DNA of 64,000 nucleotides from JACDHG01 sp963815295 (GCA_963815295.1 CAWFFZ010000008.1:1426001-1490000); one strand, 5' to 3'; positions 16,516-25,666 are shown, counted from the first letter of the stretch. Notes: a model not told the origin generated them from the sequence alone. Made by a program: numbers and translations.

Positions 16516-19318
16516 GGCAACCACGAGCGTCGACGCGACGCCAGGTCCGTCGCCTGAGCTTGCCATCGTGCAGACCCAGATCTACCGCGGCGGCAACATC
16601 TGGTCCTACGAGAAGGCTATCCACCTCGTGGTGGACCTCGGCGTCCTCGAGGACTGGCCGACTGACCGCATCGAAGGCTTCACCGAAAGACTCCTCGAAC
16701 ACCTTCCGGGCTTGCGCGAGCACTCCTGCTCCCGGGGGCGACGGGGCGGATTCGTCGAGCGACTTGTCGAGGGCACCTGGCTCGGCCATGTCAGCGAGCA
16801 CGTCGCCTTGCAGCTGCAGCAAGAGGTCGGACACGACCTGCGTCGCGGCAAGACGCGCCAGGTCCCAGGCGAGCGCGGCCGTTACAACGTCATCTACGGG
16901 TATGTCGACGAAACGGTTGGCATCGCCGCCGGTCGACTCGCAATTCGCCTGATCAACCATCTCGTCGCTGCCGAGCCGGACTTCGACTTCGAGGCCGAGC
17001 GTGAGCGCTTCATTGTGCGTGCGGAGAGGTCGGCGTTCGGACCGTCCACCCAGGCGATCATCGACGAGGCGGAGTCGCGTGACATCCCCTGGATCCGGCT
17101 CAACCAGCACTCGCTGGTGCAGCTGGGGCAGGGCGTGCACCAAAAGCGGATCAGGGCGACCATGACGTCCAGCACGTCAGCGATCGCGGTGGACGTGGCC
17201 AGTGACAAGGACCTGACAGGCCGACTGCTCAGCGCCGCCGGCCTCCCAGTGCCCAAGGCAGAGTCGATCCGCACCGCGGACCAGGCGGTGAAGGTGGCAA
17301 ACCGGATCGGTTACCCGGTGGTGTGCAAGCCGCTTGACGGCAACCACGGGCGCGGTGTGTGCCTCGACCTGCGAAGTGAAGACGACGTACGCGCGGCTTT
17401 CCCGATCGCTGAGGAGCAGTCGCGTCGCGGCTGGGTGATCGTCGAGTCGTTCGTCACCGGCAAGGACTATCGGTGTCTCGTCATCGACGGCAAGATCGCC
17501 GCGATCGCCGAGCGGGTGCCCGCTCATGTGGTGGGCGACGGCACCCAGACGATCGCCGAGCTGGTCGATGCCACCAACGCCGACCCACGACGAGGCGTCG
17601 GGCACGAGAAGGTCCTCACGCGCATCAAGATCGATGACGCGGCCGTTGAGCTGGTCCGCGCGCAGGGCTACGAGATGCACGGCGTACCCCCGGCCCAGGA
17701 GACAATCAAGCTGACCTTGACGGGCAACATGAGCACCGGCGGCATCTCGATCGACCGTACGTTCGAGGCGCATCCCGAGAACGTCGAGATCGCCGAGGAG
17801 GCGGCTCGGGTGATCGGCCTCGACATCGCCGGCATCGACTTCATCTGCCCCGACATCACCGAGCCGGTCCGTGAGACCGGTGGCGCGATCTGCGAGGTCA
17901 ACGCGGCGCCCGGCTTCCGGATGCACACCCACCCGACCATGGGTGACCCGCAGTTCATCTCCAAGTCCGTCGTCGACATGCTCTTCCCGCCCGGAGCGCC
18001 GAGCCGGATCCCGATCGTCGCCGTCAGCGGCACCAACGGCAAGACCACGACGTCACGGATGATCGCGCACATCTTCAAGGGGATGGGTCGCAAGGTTGGT
18101 ATGACGTCGACCGACGGCGTGGTGATCGATGAGCGGCTGGTGATCCGCGCCGACGCCTCTGGCCCCAAGTCGGCCCGGATGGTCCTGCAGAACCCGCGCG
18201 TGGACTTCGCAGTGTTCGAAGTCGCCCGTGGCGGCATCCTGCGTGAAGGCCTCGGCTACGAGCGCAATGACGTCGCCGTCGTACTCAACGTGCAGTCCGA
18301 CCACCTGGGTCTACGCGGCATCAACACCGTCGAGCAGCTCGCCGACGTCAAGGCCGTCCCGGTCGAAGCCGTCCCGCGACACGGCCATGCCGTTCTGAAC
18401 GCCGACGACCCCCTCGTCCGGGCGATGCGTCGACGATGCTCCGGCGACGTGGTCTGGTTCAGCATGGAGCCGCGAGGGTCGGAGGTCCGCGACTTCGTCA
18501 ACGCGCAGTGCCGACGCGGCGGCAAGGCGGTGGTGCTCGAGACGAGCGAGCGCGGCGACATGATCGTCGTGCGCCACGGAGCACGAGAGATGCAGCTCGC
18601 CTGGACCCACCTGCTCCCGGCGACGTTCGACGGACGGGCTCGGATGAACGTGCAGAACTCCCTTGCTGCCGCCGCCGCGGCTTTCGCGGCCGGCGCGCCG
18701 CTTCACGACATCCGCCAGGGCCTGCGCACGTTCTCGACGAGCTACTACCTCTCCCCCGGTCGACTCAACGAGATCGAGGTTGAGGGTGTTCACGTGGTCA
18801 TCGACTACTGCCACAACGCCCCGGGCATGCGGATGCTCGGCGACTTCGTCGACCGACTCGGGGAGAGCCTGCTCGTGACGAGCGAGCTCGGGAAGCCGTC
18901 CAGGATGGGTGTGATCGCCACTGCAGGAGACCGGCGCGACGACGACTTGGTCGAGCTGGGACGAGTCGCGGCTGACCACTTCGACGTGCTTATCGTGCGC
19001 GAGGACGCGGCCCTACGTGGTCGCGAGCGTGGCGACACGGCCGCACTCGTCGCGCAAGGAGTCAGGGAACGCTCGCAACAGGGTGCGCGCTGCAAGCAGG
19101 TCGAGGTGGTGCTCGACGAGATCGACGCCACCCGGCACGCGATGTCGCGCGCGAACGCCGGCGACCTCGTCGTGCTGTGCGTCGACCAGCATGCGGCCGT
19201 GCTGGCGGAGCTCGAGTCGTGGTCCAACCGTGCACAGGCCGGCGCCAACGCCTCAGAGACAGAGTTGATCAGTGACCCCGACTTCGCGGCGACAAGCGGC
19301 GCCACCACGCCCGAGTAA
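16508..19318 (+). CDS. cphA: cyanophycin synthetase
   Basis: A 936-aa enzyme that polymerises Asp and Arg into cyanophycin with ATP. The N-terminal region (to about residue 160) precedes an ATP-grasp domain (about 165-480: GYPVVCKPLDGNHGRGVCLD, EVNAAPGFRMHTHP) that adds Asp. A Mur-ligase-like domain follows, with P-loop VSGTNGKTTTSRM near residue 507, and adds Arg. Slightly longer than the usual 870-900 aa because of a short extra C-terminus. The start overlaps the end of cphB (ATGACTGA). With cphB it gives the host a nitrogen-storage polymer cycle. Confidence 0.95.
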   Translation: MTEATTSVDATPGPSPELAIVQTQIYRGGNIWSYEKAIHLVVDLGVLEDWPTDRIEGFTERLLEHLPGLREHSCSRGRRGGFVERLVEGTWLGHVSEHVALQLQQEVGHDLRRGKTRQVPGERGRYNVIYGYVDETVGIAAGRLAIRLINHLVAAEPDFDFEAERERFIVRAERSAFGPSTQAIIDEAESRDIPWIRLNQHSLVQLGQGVHQKRIRATMTSSTSAIAVDVASDKDLTGRLLSAAGLPVPKAESIRTADQAVKVANRIGYPVVCKPLDGNHGRGVCLDLRSEDDVRAAFPIAEEQSRRGWVIVESFVTGKDYRCLVIDGKIAAIAERVPAHVVGDGTQTIAELVDATNADPRRGVGHEKVLTRIKIDDAAVELVRAQGYEMHGVPPAQETIKLTLTGNMSTGGISIDRTFEAHPENVEIAEEAARVIGLDIAGIDFICPDITEPVRETGGAICEVNAAPGFRMHTHPTMGDPQFISKSVVDMLFPPGAPSRIPIVAVSGTNGKTTTSRMIAHIFKGMGRKVGMTSTDGVVIDERLVIRADASGPKSARMVLQNPRVDFAVFEVARGGILREGLGYERNDVAVVLNVQSDHLGLRGINTVEQLADVKAVPVEAVPRHGHAVLNADDPLVRAMRRRCSGDVVWFSMEPRGSEVRDFVNAQCRRGGKAVVLETSERGDMIVVRHGAREMQLAWTHLLPATFDGRARMNVQNSLAAAAAAFAAGAPLHDIRQGLRTFSTSYYLSPGRLNEIEVEGVHVVIDYCHNAPGMRMLGDFVDRLGESLLVTSELGKPSRMGVIATAGDRRDDDLVELGRVAADHFDVLIVREDAALRGRERGDTAALVAQGVRERSQQGARCKQVEVVLDEIDATRHAMSRANAGDLVVLCVDQHAAVLAELESWSNRAQAGANASETELISDPDFAATSGATTPE

Positions 19319-19396
19319 TGATCGAGTCGATGGTCCGGTGATCGAGTCGACGGTCGGGTGATCAGCTCGACCAACGATGATCAGACCGACCGGTGG
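19319..19396 (+). repeat. four imperfect ~20-bp tandem repeats after cphA
   Basis: Units begin TGATCGAGTCGA, TGATCGAGTCGA, TGATCAGCTCGA and TGATCAGACCGA at 19319, 19339, 19359 and 19378. The first two differ at three of 20 positions; the last two diverge more. They start directly after the cphA stop codon. Confidence 0.6.
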
Positions 19397-19413
19397 TTGA
19401 GAAACTGGTCGGT
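19385..19413 (+). terminator. hairpin downstream of cphA
   Basis: ACCGACCGGT (19385-19394) pairs with ACTGGTCGGT (19404-19413), ten base pairs with one mismatch around a 9-nt loop. No T-run follows, as is common for actinobacterial intrinsic terminators. Confidence 0.45.
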
Positions 19414-19496
19414 GTCGATGTCGAGAACAGCTCCTCGTCGTTCGTAGTACAGGTTAGAAGGACGCCGACGGTGTCCCCGAGCCGAAGGAGAGCGCA

Positions 19497-19853
19497 ATGC
19501 GCTACGTGATGATGATCTGCGGCGATGAGAACGCCTGGGACGACACCCCGGCCGAGGTGCTCGAGGCCGCCACGAAGGAGACCTACGCCTGGTTCGAGAA
19601 GTGGGGCGGCGCAGGCAAGGTTGTCGAGGGTGGGGCTGAGCTGCAGCACTCGCGGACCGCGAAGAACGTACACGCCGGACCCAACGGCGTCACGATCAGC
19701 GACGGGCCGTTCATGGAGACGAAGGAAGGCGTCGGCGGGTTTGTCCTGCTCGAGTGCGACACCATGGATGAGGCGCTGGAGGTTGCCGCAACCTGGCCAG
19801 GACTCTCCTACCCGTCCGTCACCATCGAGGTGCGACCGATCGTCGAGCACTAA
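19497..19853 (+). CDS. YCII-related DGPF-domain protein
   Basis: A 118-aa ferredoxin-like-fold protein. It has the N-terminal MRYVMMICGDE strand and the namesake ISDGPFMETKE motif near residue 64. A ribosome binding site (GAAGGAG) lies 8 nt before the ATG. DGPF proteins are the usual genomic partners of ECF42 sigma factors, and such a sigma gene converges here with a 4-nt overlap at the 3' ends. Its reaction is unknown. Confidence 0.9.
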   Translation: MRYVMMICGDENAWDDTPAEVLEAATKETYAWFEKWGGAGKVVEGGAELQHSRTAKNVHAGPNGVTISDGPFMETKEGVGGFVLLECDTMDEALEVAATWPGLSYPSVTIEVRPIVEH

Positions 19854-21046
19854 CCCCGTTCGAGGCGCCGGGCCAGCAGGTCGCGCTCTGCCACGTTGGT
19901 GGCGAGCGACAGAGCGGCCTCCTGTGCCCGGGCGGCCTCATCTGTTCGCCCTAACGCGTCCAGCAACGCCGCTCGGGTCGCGTGAAGGAGCCGGTAGTCC
20001 TGCAGGGCGTCGGCGAGAGCCTCGACCTCGTCGAGAGCAACGGCAGGACCTTCGACGTGCCACGTCGCGATCGCCCGGTTGAGTCGTGCCACCGGGTTGT
20101 CCTGCCAGCTGAGCAGCCCGTCATACAGCACCTGGATCTGTGGCCAGTCGGTTTCGTCGTACGTCGTCGCCTCTGCGTGGAGGACGGCGATGGCCGCATG
20201 CAGCTGGTAGGGGCCGGGCCGTCGCCTGGCGAGCGCCTGGCGCAACCTGCTCGACGCTTCGTCGATGAGCTGGCGGTCCCAGCGGGAGCGGTCCTGGTCA
20301 CGCAGCAGGACCAGCCTGCCCTCGCTGTCGAACCGGGTGTGGGCGCGAGCCTCGTGCAGGTGAAGCAGGGCGAGCAAGGCTGCCGCCTCAGGCTCTGTGG
20401 GCATCAGCCGGTCGACGAGGCCCGCGAGGACGACGGCATCTGTGCGGAGCTCCCGCCGCTGAGGTACCTCGGCAGCACTGGACAGGTATCCCTCGTTGTA
20501 GACGAGGTAGATGACCGCCAGCACGGCCGCAAGCCGCTCGCCCAGCTCGTCGGGGTCCGGGATCTCGAAGACGATCGATCGCTCTTTCAGCAGCCGCTTC
20601 GACCGGGTGAGCCGCTGCGCCAGGGTCGCCTCGGAGACCAGGAAGGCGGCGGCGATCTCGGCCGTCGTCAAACCGCAGACGGCCTTCAGGGTCAACGCAA
20701 CCTGCGATTCGACGGGCAGCTGCGGATCGCAGCATCCGAACACAAGCGCCAGGCGGTCCTCGTCGGTCGGCGGCTCGGCGGGACGACTGGCGAGCTGAGT
20801 GAGCTTGCTGCGACCGGTCTGCTCGCGGCGGGCGCGGTCGACCGCCTTGCGAAGGGCGGTCGTCATCAACCAGCCTCCCGGGTTGGCGGGAGGTCCCGGC
20901 ACCGCCCAGTGCTCGAGTGCTTCGAGCCAGGCGTCGTGCGCGAGATCCTCGGCCAGCTCGAAGGATCCGGTACGTCGTACGAGCGCGGCCTGCAGGGCAG
21001 GCAACTCACGCCGGTAGATGACCTCGAGGTCCGCCGAAGCCGTCAC
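19850..21046 (-). CDS. ECF42-type RNA polymerase sigma factor with C-terminal TPR-like domain
   Basis: A 398-aa sigma-70-family protein. Sigma region 2 covers about residues 8-75 (LAEDLAHDAWLEALEHW) and region 4 about 110-170 (VALTLKAVCGLTTAEIAAAFLVSEATLAQRL). A helical extension of about 200 residues (VYNEGYLSSAAE through QDNPVARLNRAIA) is the hallmark of ECF42 and is needed for activity in that group in place of an anti-sigma factor. The DGPF gene converges with it. The GTG start lies just after the stop of the frameshifted Mur ligase gene, so it may be read from the fabG-fabI transcript. Confidence 0.92.
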   Translation of the reverse strand: MTASADLEVIYRRELPALQAALVRRTGSFELAEDLAHDAWLEALEHWAVPGPPANPGGWLMTTALRKAVDRARREQTGRSKLTQLASRPAEPPTDEDRLALVFGCCDPQLPVESQVALTLKAVCGLTTAEIAAAFLVSEATLAQRLTRSKRLLKERSIVFEIPDPDELGERLAAVLAVIYLVYNEGYLSSAAEVPQRRELRTDAVVLAGLVDRLMPTEPEAAALLALLHLHEARAHTRFDSEGRLVLLRDQDRSRWDRQLIDEASSRLRQALARRRPGPYQLHAAIAVLHAEATTYDETDWPQIQVLYDGLLSWQDNPVARLNRAIATWHVEGPAVALDEVEALADALQDYRLLHATRAALLDALGRTDEAARAQEAALSLATNVAERDLLARRLERG

Positions 21047-21049
21047 CGG

Positions 21050-22763
21050 TCAGTCCGGGCGCGGCGCGTCGGCCGGATCCTGGGTGGCGAGCACCTTGTC
21101 GCGCAGGGTCGACGGGCTGTCGACCGAGGCACCCTGCTCGCGCAGCCAGGCGTCAACCAGCTCGCGGTCCTGATGGCACATCAGGGCTACGGCGTCGCCT
21201 CTGTGTGCCCGGGATGCCAGCGCCTGCAACCCATCGAGCTCGGAGTCGTAGGACGGCACCTCGGTGACATTGACCTTCGCGGCGCCTTCGCGGTAGAGCG
21301 CATCCAGCTCCTCACTGCTGCGGCCACGCAGGTACTGCTGTTTGTGCACGATGACCATGACGTCGGCATCCCGGGCGCCGATCTCGCCGAGGCTGCGGAC
21401 GAGGTCGTCGGTGCGGTCTCCAGCTGTGCCCAGGGCAAGCATGGTCCGTCCGCCGCGCCCGCAGACCCCAGTCATCACCTCCACCAGCGCGTCCAGTCCC
21501 GCCTCGTTGTGGGCGAGGTCGACGATGACGGTGAAGTCTTTGAGCGAGTAGACGTTCATCCGGCCGGGATTGAGCTCGGGTCCTGGCGTAAATGTCCGCA
21601 GCCCTTCAACCACCGCCTCGCGGGCCAATCCAACTCCGAGGGCTGCGCTGGCTGCCGCCATCGCGTTCTCCAAGTTGAAACGGCTGAGACCGGCCAACGT
21701 CATTGGGATGTCGACGACCTTCACGAGCGGGTCAGGATCGGCGTCGGGCGCGAGCACGCAGACCCAGCCGTCGATAACGGTGGTGGCCCTGCCGTCCTGG
21801 CCGACCGCTGCGCGCAAGCTGGGCGAGTCGGCGTCCCGCGAGAACACCCATGGCCGAGCCTTGATGATGTTGCGCATCGCGAACACCCGCGGGTCGTCGC
21901 CGTTGAGGACCGCCCACCCGGTCGGCTTGGTGATCTGGGCGACGACCGCCTTCACCTCGGCAAGCTGGTCGACCGTGTCGATCCCGTGCATGCCGAGGTG
22001 GTCGGCGCTCACGTTGGTCACCACGGAGACGTCGTTGTGGCGTACGCCGATGCCGCGGAGCAAGATGCCGCCACGGGCGGTCTCGGTGACGGCGAGCTGC
22101 ACCTGTTCGTGCGCAAGGACGCGTCCGGCACCCGCCGGCCCGGAGTAGTCGCCAGCCTCGACGAGCTCCCCGTCGATGTAGATGCCGTCAGTCGACGACC
22201 ACCCGACGTGCAGCCCGGCGACCCGGCCGATGTGCCCGATCATCCGCGACGTGGTCGTCTTGCCGTTAGTGCCGGTCACAGCGATGACCGGCACCGTTGG
22301 TGTCAGGGTGGCGGGCCGCGCCCCTAGCTCTGCACGACGTACCTCTCCCGCGACCTCGCTCACCGGTGGCGTCGATGTCGGCGCCTGGCAGCACGTCCAG
22401 CACCTTGGCGACCCCACGGCCAAGCGCGACAGCACGATCGCGATGCCGCCAGGGGTAGACGACGACGAGCCGATGTACGTCGTTGGTCGGCCGGACGCGC
22501 ACCGCGAGCCGGTGGGTCCCGGCCTCTGCCGCGATCTGACGCACCAGCCTGGCCACGGCGCGGGCGGCGAAGCGCTGCCGGAATCCCGAACTGGCGGTGC
22601 CAGGTCGGACGTTGGTGAGACCGATGCGTCGAGCGAACTTCAGCGCGGTGTCGTCGCTCACCTCGAGCAGCGGAGTGAGGTCGAGCGTGAGCTTCACCGC
22701 GGCCCTGGGGAAGTAGAGGTTCGGGCCGTCGAGAACTCGTAGCTCGATGAGCGCCGACGTCAC
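21050..22763 (-). pseudogene. CphA-like Mur ligase family protein, one apparent frameshift
   Basis: The encoded protein would be about 570 aa. An N-terminal segment (22763-22366, SALIELRVLDGPNLYFPRAAV, through VLPGADIDAT) is in one frame. The rest, with the Mur P-loop VTGTNGKTTTSRM, TETARGGILLRGIG and VVDLAHNEAGLD, is in the next frame from about 22360. The junction lies in GCCACCGGTGAG (22361-22370), where one base appears extra. The ligase half resembles the C-terminal Mur domain of CphA, but the ATP-grasp domain is absent. The GTG start at 22763 follows the fabI stop by 4 nt. It may be a true mutation or a sequencing indel. The substrate is unknown. Confidence 0.8.
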
Positions 22764-22767
22764 TCGG

Positions 22768-23538
22768 TCAGGCGCCCATCGCGTGGTAGCCACCGTCGAC
22801 GTGCACGATCTCTCCCGTGGTCTTCGGCATGAAGTCGCTCAGCAGCGCGACGATCGTGAGAGCAGTGGGCTCGAGGTCGCCCATGTCCCAGCTGAGCGGC
22901 GCGCGCTTGTCCCACTCGTCCTCGAAGCGCTCGAATCCGGGGATCGCCTTGGCTGCCAACGTCTTCAGCGCTCCCGCCGAGACCAGGTTGGATCGGATGC
23001 CCTTCGGTCCGAGGTCGCGCGCCAAGTATCTGTTGCACGACTCCAGCGCGCCTTTGGCGAAGCCCATCCAGTCGTATCCCGGCCAGGCCACGGAGGCGTC
23101 GAACGTGCATCCGACGATGCTGCCTCCGGGCTGCATCAGCGGCAGGCAGGCCATTGCCAACGACTGGTAGGAGTACGCCGAGACGCGGACCGCGTGGGAC
23201 ACGTCATCCCAGGGACCGCCGAGGAAGTTGCCACCGAGGATCGTGGCCGGGTTGCCGTAGGCGATCGCGTGGACAACGCCGTCGAGTCCGTCGACATGTT
23301 CGCGCACCTGGCCCTCGAGCCTCGCCAGGTGCTCGTCGTCGCTGACGTCGAGCTCGATCACCGGGGGCTCTGTCGGCAGCCGGCTCGCGATCCGCTTCGT
23401 GATCGACAGCGCGCGGCCGAAGTTGGAGATGATCACCGTCGCGCCCTGCTCCTGCGCGGCCTTCGCCGTGGCGAAGCCGATCGAGGAGTCGATGGTGACA
23501 CCGGCGACGAGGATGCGCTTACCGTCGAGGATTCCCAT
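22768..23538 (-). CDS. fabI: enoyl-[acyl-carrier-protein] reductase, InhA type
   Basis: A 256-aa short-chain-dehydrogenase-fold enzyme that reduces trans-2-enoyl-ACP with NADH in fatty acid synthesis. Signatures: VAGVTIDSSIGFATAK at the cofactor site, YDWMGFAK (the Y-x6-K catalytic pair near residues 156-163) and GDLEPTALTIVALLSD. It follows fabG by 50 nt on the same strand, the usual actinobacterial fabG1-inhA pairing. The frameshifted Mur ligase gene follows 4 nt later. Confidence 0.96.
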   Translation of the reverse strand: MGILDGKRILVAGVTIDSSIGFATAKAAQEQGATVIISNFGRALSITKRIASRLPTEPPVIELDVSDDEHLARLEGQVREHVDGLDGVVHAIAYGNPATILGGNFLGGPWDDVSHAVRVSAYSYQSLAMACLPLMQPGGSIVGCTFDASVAWPGYDWMGFAKGALESCNRYLARDLGPKGIRSNLVSAGALKTLAAKAIPGFERFEDEWDKRAPLSWDMGDLEPTALTIVALLSDFMPKTTGEIVHVDGGYHAMGA

Positions 23539-23588
23539 GGGTGGAGCCTTTCGTCATACGAAGTGGATGGGCGGTCGGCATCCTGTGT

Positions 23589-24293
23589 CTAGTGGCCCAT
23601 GCCGAGCCCGCCGTCGACGGGGATGACAGCGCCGGTGACGTAACCAGCCTCGTCTGAGGCCAGCCAGCGCACCACTCCGGCGATCTCCCCACTGGTGGTG
23701 AACCGACCTAGCGGGATGGCGTTCAGATACTCGGTGCGCTTCTCGGTGGACAGTGTCGCCGTCATGTCTGTGTCGACGAAGCCCGGCGCGACGACGTTGG
23801 CGGTGATGGAGCGGGAGCCGAGCTCTCGCGCGATCGAGCGCGCCATGCCGACCAGCCCGGCCTTGCTGGACGCGTAGTTGACCTGCCCCGCCGAGCCGAG
23901 CAGACCGACGACCGACGAGATCAGCACGATACGGCCGCGCTTCAGCCGGAGCATCCCCTTGGCCGCGCGCTTGACCACCCGGAAAGAGCCGGTGAGGTTG
24001 GTGTCGATCACGGACGTCCAGTCGTCGTCCGACATCCGCAGCAGCAAAGTGTCGCGCGTGATGCCTGCGTTCGCCACTAGTACCTCGACCGGGCCGTGCT
24101 CCTCCTCGATCGACGTGAACGCCGCCTCGACCGCCTCGGCATCGGTGACGTCGCACTGGACGCCGAAGAAGCCGTCAGGCGGTTCACCCGTGCGGTAAGT
24201 GACGGCCACTTTGTCGCCTGCATCTACGAAAGCCTGGGCGATCGAGCGCCCAATCCCGCGGTTGCCGCCGGTCACCAACACAGATCTGGCCAC
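23589..24293 (-). CDS. fabG: 3-oxoacyl-[acyl-carrier-protein] reductase
   Basis: A 234-aa NADPH-dependent SDR that reduces 3-oxoacyl-ACP. The cofactor motif is VTGGNRGIGRSIA; NAG is at NAGITRD; the catalytic Ser-Tyr-Lys is in SSVVGLLGSAGQVNYASSKAG (YxxxK). The C-terminus GYVTGAVIPVDGGLGMGH is typical. The GTG start is supported by a GAGGAG ribosome binding site. The fabG-fabI order matches the mabA-inhA locus of mycobacteria. Confidence 0.95.
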   Translation of the reverse strand: MARSVLVTGGNRGIGRSIAQAFVDAGDKVAVTYRTGEPPDGFFGVQCDVTDAEAVEAAFTSIEEEHGPVEVLVANAGITRDTLLLRMSDDDWTSVIDTNLTGSFRVVKRAAKGMLRLKRGRIVLISSVVGLLGSAGQVNYASSKAGLVGMARSIARELGSRSITANVVAPGFVDTDMTATLSTEKRTEYLNAIPLGRFTTSGEIAGVVRWLASDEAGYVTGAVIPVDGGLGMGH

Positions 24294-24393
24294 ATTGTCT
24301 CCTCGTCAGGCATCGGCGACCGACGCTACCGCTAACCGCACGGTACGACGAACGCGGCTCGAGGCGTACGGTGGAGTGGAAGGAGCGTCCCAC

Positions 24394-24708
24394 GTGAACC
24401 ACCACGCCGACCAGCCGGTCAGCATCACCTCTGCCAAGGTCAGTCACAGTGACGACCTCCACCGGCGGCAGATGCGTTACCTGTTCTCGATGGGGGTGCG
24501 CACGGTGTGCTTCGTGCTCGCCATCGTCACGGACGGTCCCCTGCGTTGGTCACTCGTCGCGGCAGCCGTTTTCCTGCCGTACGTCGCCGTGGTGGTGGCC
24601 AACGCCACCGACCGTCGTACCGTGACCGGCCCGGCGCCTGTCACAGCACCCGACGTTCCAGCTCTCGAGCCTGGCGACACGCCGCCCGACGTTTCAGACA
24701 ATCGGTAG
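24394..24708 (+). CDS. DUF3099 small membrane protein
   Basis: A 104-aa protein with two adjacent hydrophobic segments (about residues 33-75) after a hydrophilic start (QPVSITSAKVSHSDDLHRRQMRYLFSMG), matching the actinobacterial DUF3099 family. GTG at 24394 is chosen because GGAAGGAG lies 7-8 nt upstream. It diverges from fabG. Function unknown; the family commonly neighbours fabG/inhA in this phylum as far as I recall. Confidence 0.82.
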   Translation: MNHHADQPVSITSAKVSHSDDLHRRQMRYLFSMGVRTVCFVLAIVTDGPLRWSLVAAAVFLPYVAVVVANATDRRTVTGPAPVTAPDVPALEPGDTPPDVSDNR

Positions 24709-24776
24709 ACCGACTGACGGCGCCATGGAACACTGACGCCAGGCGATCCGTTTCCCCCGTCGGAGAGCCCACTTGT

Positions 24777-24813
24777 GATGCCGGGCAGCCTCCCCCCGTG
24801 GCTGCCCGGCATC
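24777..24813 (+). terminator. perfect 14-bp stem hairpin
   Basis: The stem arm GATGCCGGGCAGCC (24777-24790) pairs perfectly with GGCTGCCCGGCATC (24800-24813) across a 9-nt C-rich loop. It sits between the DUF3099 gene and the small zinc-ribbon gene. No T-tract follows; a tailless actinobacterial terminator is the best reading. Confidence 0.7.
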
Positions 24814-24858
24814 GCTGTGTGGGGGCGATTTCGTCGCCAACGTGACCAGGAGGGCCCT

Positions 24859-25056
24859 ATGACCGACCCCGACGACTTGATCTGCTCTGCGAAGGACTGC
24901 CGACAACCCGCGACCGTGCAGTTGCTCTGGAACAACCCGAAGCTGCACACGCCGGACCGCCGCAAGGTGTGGCTGGCCTGCCCCGATCACGAGCAGTCGC
25001 TCAAAGACTTCCTCGCCGCGCGCGGCTTCTTCCGCGACACCGCCCCCGTCGACTGA
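24859..25056 (+). CDS. small putative zinc-ribbon protein
   Basis: A 65-aa protein starting MTDPDDLICSAKDC. Cys9, Cys14, Cys41 and His44 (C-x4-C ... C-x2-H) could bind one zinc. GGAGGG precedes the ATG by 4-5 nt. Homologous short proteins occur in actinobacteria without known function. It is convergent with the globin gene and followed by a family C repeat. Confidence 0.75.
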   Translation: MTDPDDLICSAKDCRQPATVQLLWNNPKLHTPDRRKVWLACPDHEQSLKDFLAARGFFRDTAPVD

Positions 25057-25073
25057 CCTCCCTCCACAGACGT

Positions 25074-25176
25074 TTGCCTTGTGAACAAGGCAGATGCGCT
25101 GTTCACCAGGCACATCTGCCTAGCTCACGGGGAAACTGCCTTGTGAACTAGGCAACGCGATTAACAGGCGAGTCTG
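25074..25176. repeat. palindromic element, family C, copy 1
   Basis: Contains TGCCTTGTGAACAAGGCA (25074-25091 area, 8-bp arms around GA) and a second imperfect copy (TGCCTTGTGAACTAGGCA) near 25137. The 72-nt core 25088-25159 aligns with 44091-44163: both start AGGCAGATGC, contain CTGCCT mid-way and end AGGCAA(A)CGCG. It fills the gap between the convergent small-protein and globin genes. Confidence 0.75.
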
Positions 25177-25180
25177 CCCG

Positions 25181-25666
25181 TCAGCCTGGGCCAATGTCCC
25201 CGTCGTCTGGACTCGTCCCGCTGACGAGTCCGTCCCACGACCACTGCGGGATTGGGAGTCCGTCGGGAACTTCCTCGGCGGACTGGTGGTACCGGGCCAT
25301 TGTCGTAGTGGTTGCCCACGCGAAGTAGTCGTGCAGAACCTGTCTTAGCCGGTCGTCGCGGGTGAGACCGACGTCCGCCAGCGCCTGATCAAAGCAAAGG
25401 ATCGCCCGCCGGTCCATCTCGTCGTGGACGCCGTTGCCACTGTGGATCCGGACCACTGAGGTTTCGTCGCCGTACGCGTCCGAGAACACCGTCGGCCCAC
25501 CCAGAGCCTCCGCCCAGTACGCCGCGAGCCGCTCGGTGTGTTCGGGATGGAAACCGTGGCTGAACGCGTGCTCCACGACCTCGTCGGCCATCACCCTGAC
25601 GTGCCATGCGTGGGCCAGACGCCGCATGCCGTCGGCACCGCCCGCTGCCTCGAACACCGACTGCAT
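25181..25666 (-). CDS. truncated hemoglobin-like globin
   Basis: A 161-aa protein resembling group II truncated hemoglobins: FEAAGGADGMRRLAHAWHVRVMAD at the start, FSHGFHPEHTERLAAYWAEALGGP around the E helix and heme-facing region, and a D/W-rich end. The pattern of His, Trp and aromatic residues fits a heme 2-over-2 globin, though I cannot verify the proximal histidine without alignment. Likely roles are oxygen or NO chemistry. It is convergent with the small zinc-ribbon gene. Confidence 0.8.
   Translation of the reverse strand: MQSVFEAAGGADGMRRLAHAWHVRVMADEVVEHAFSHGFHPEHTERLAAYWAEALGGPTVFSDAYGDETSVVRIHSGNGVHDEMDRRAILCFDQALADVGLTRDDRLRQVLHDYFAWATTTTMARYHQSAEEVPDGLPIPQWSWDGLVSGTSPDDGDIGPG

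Noticed and set aside
19982..22327. 781-codon plus-strand ORF
   Set aside because: It runs antisense to the ECF42 and Mur ligase genes. Its length is a GC-rich artefact; the opposite strand has all the motifs.
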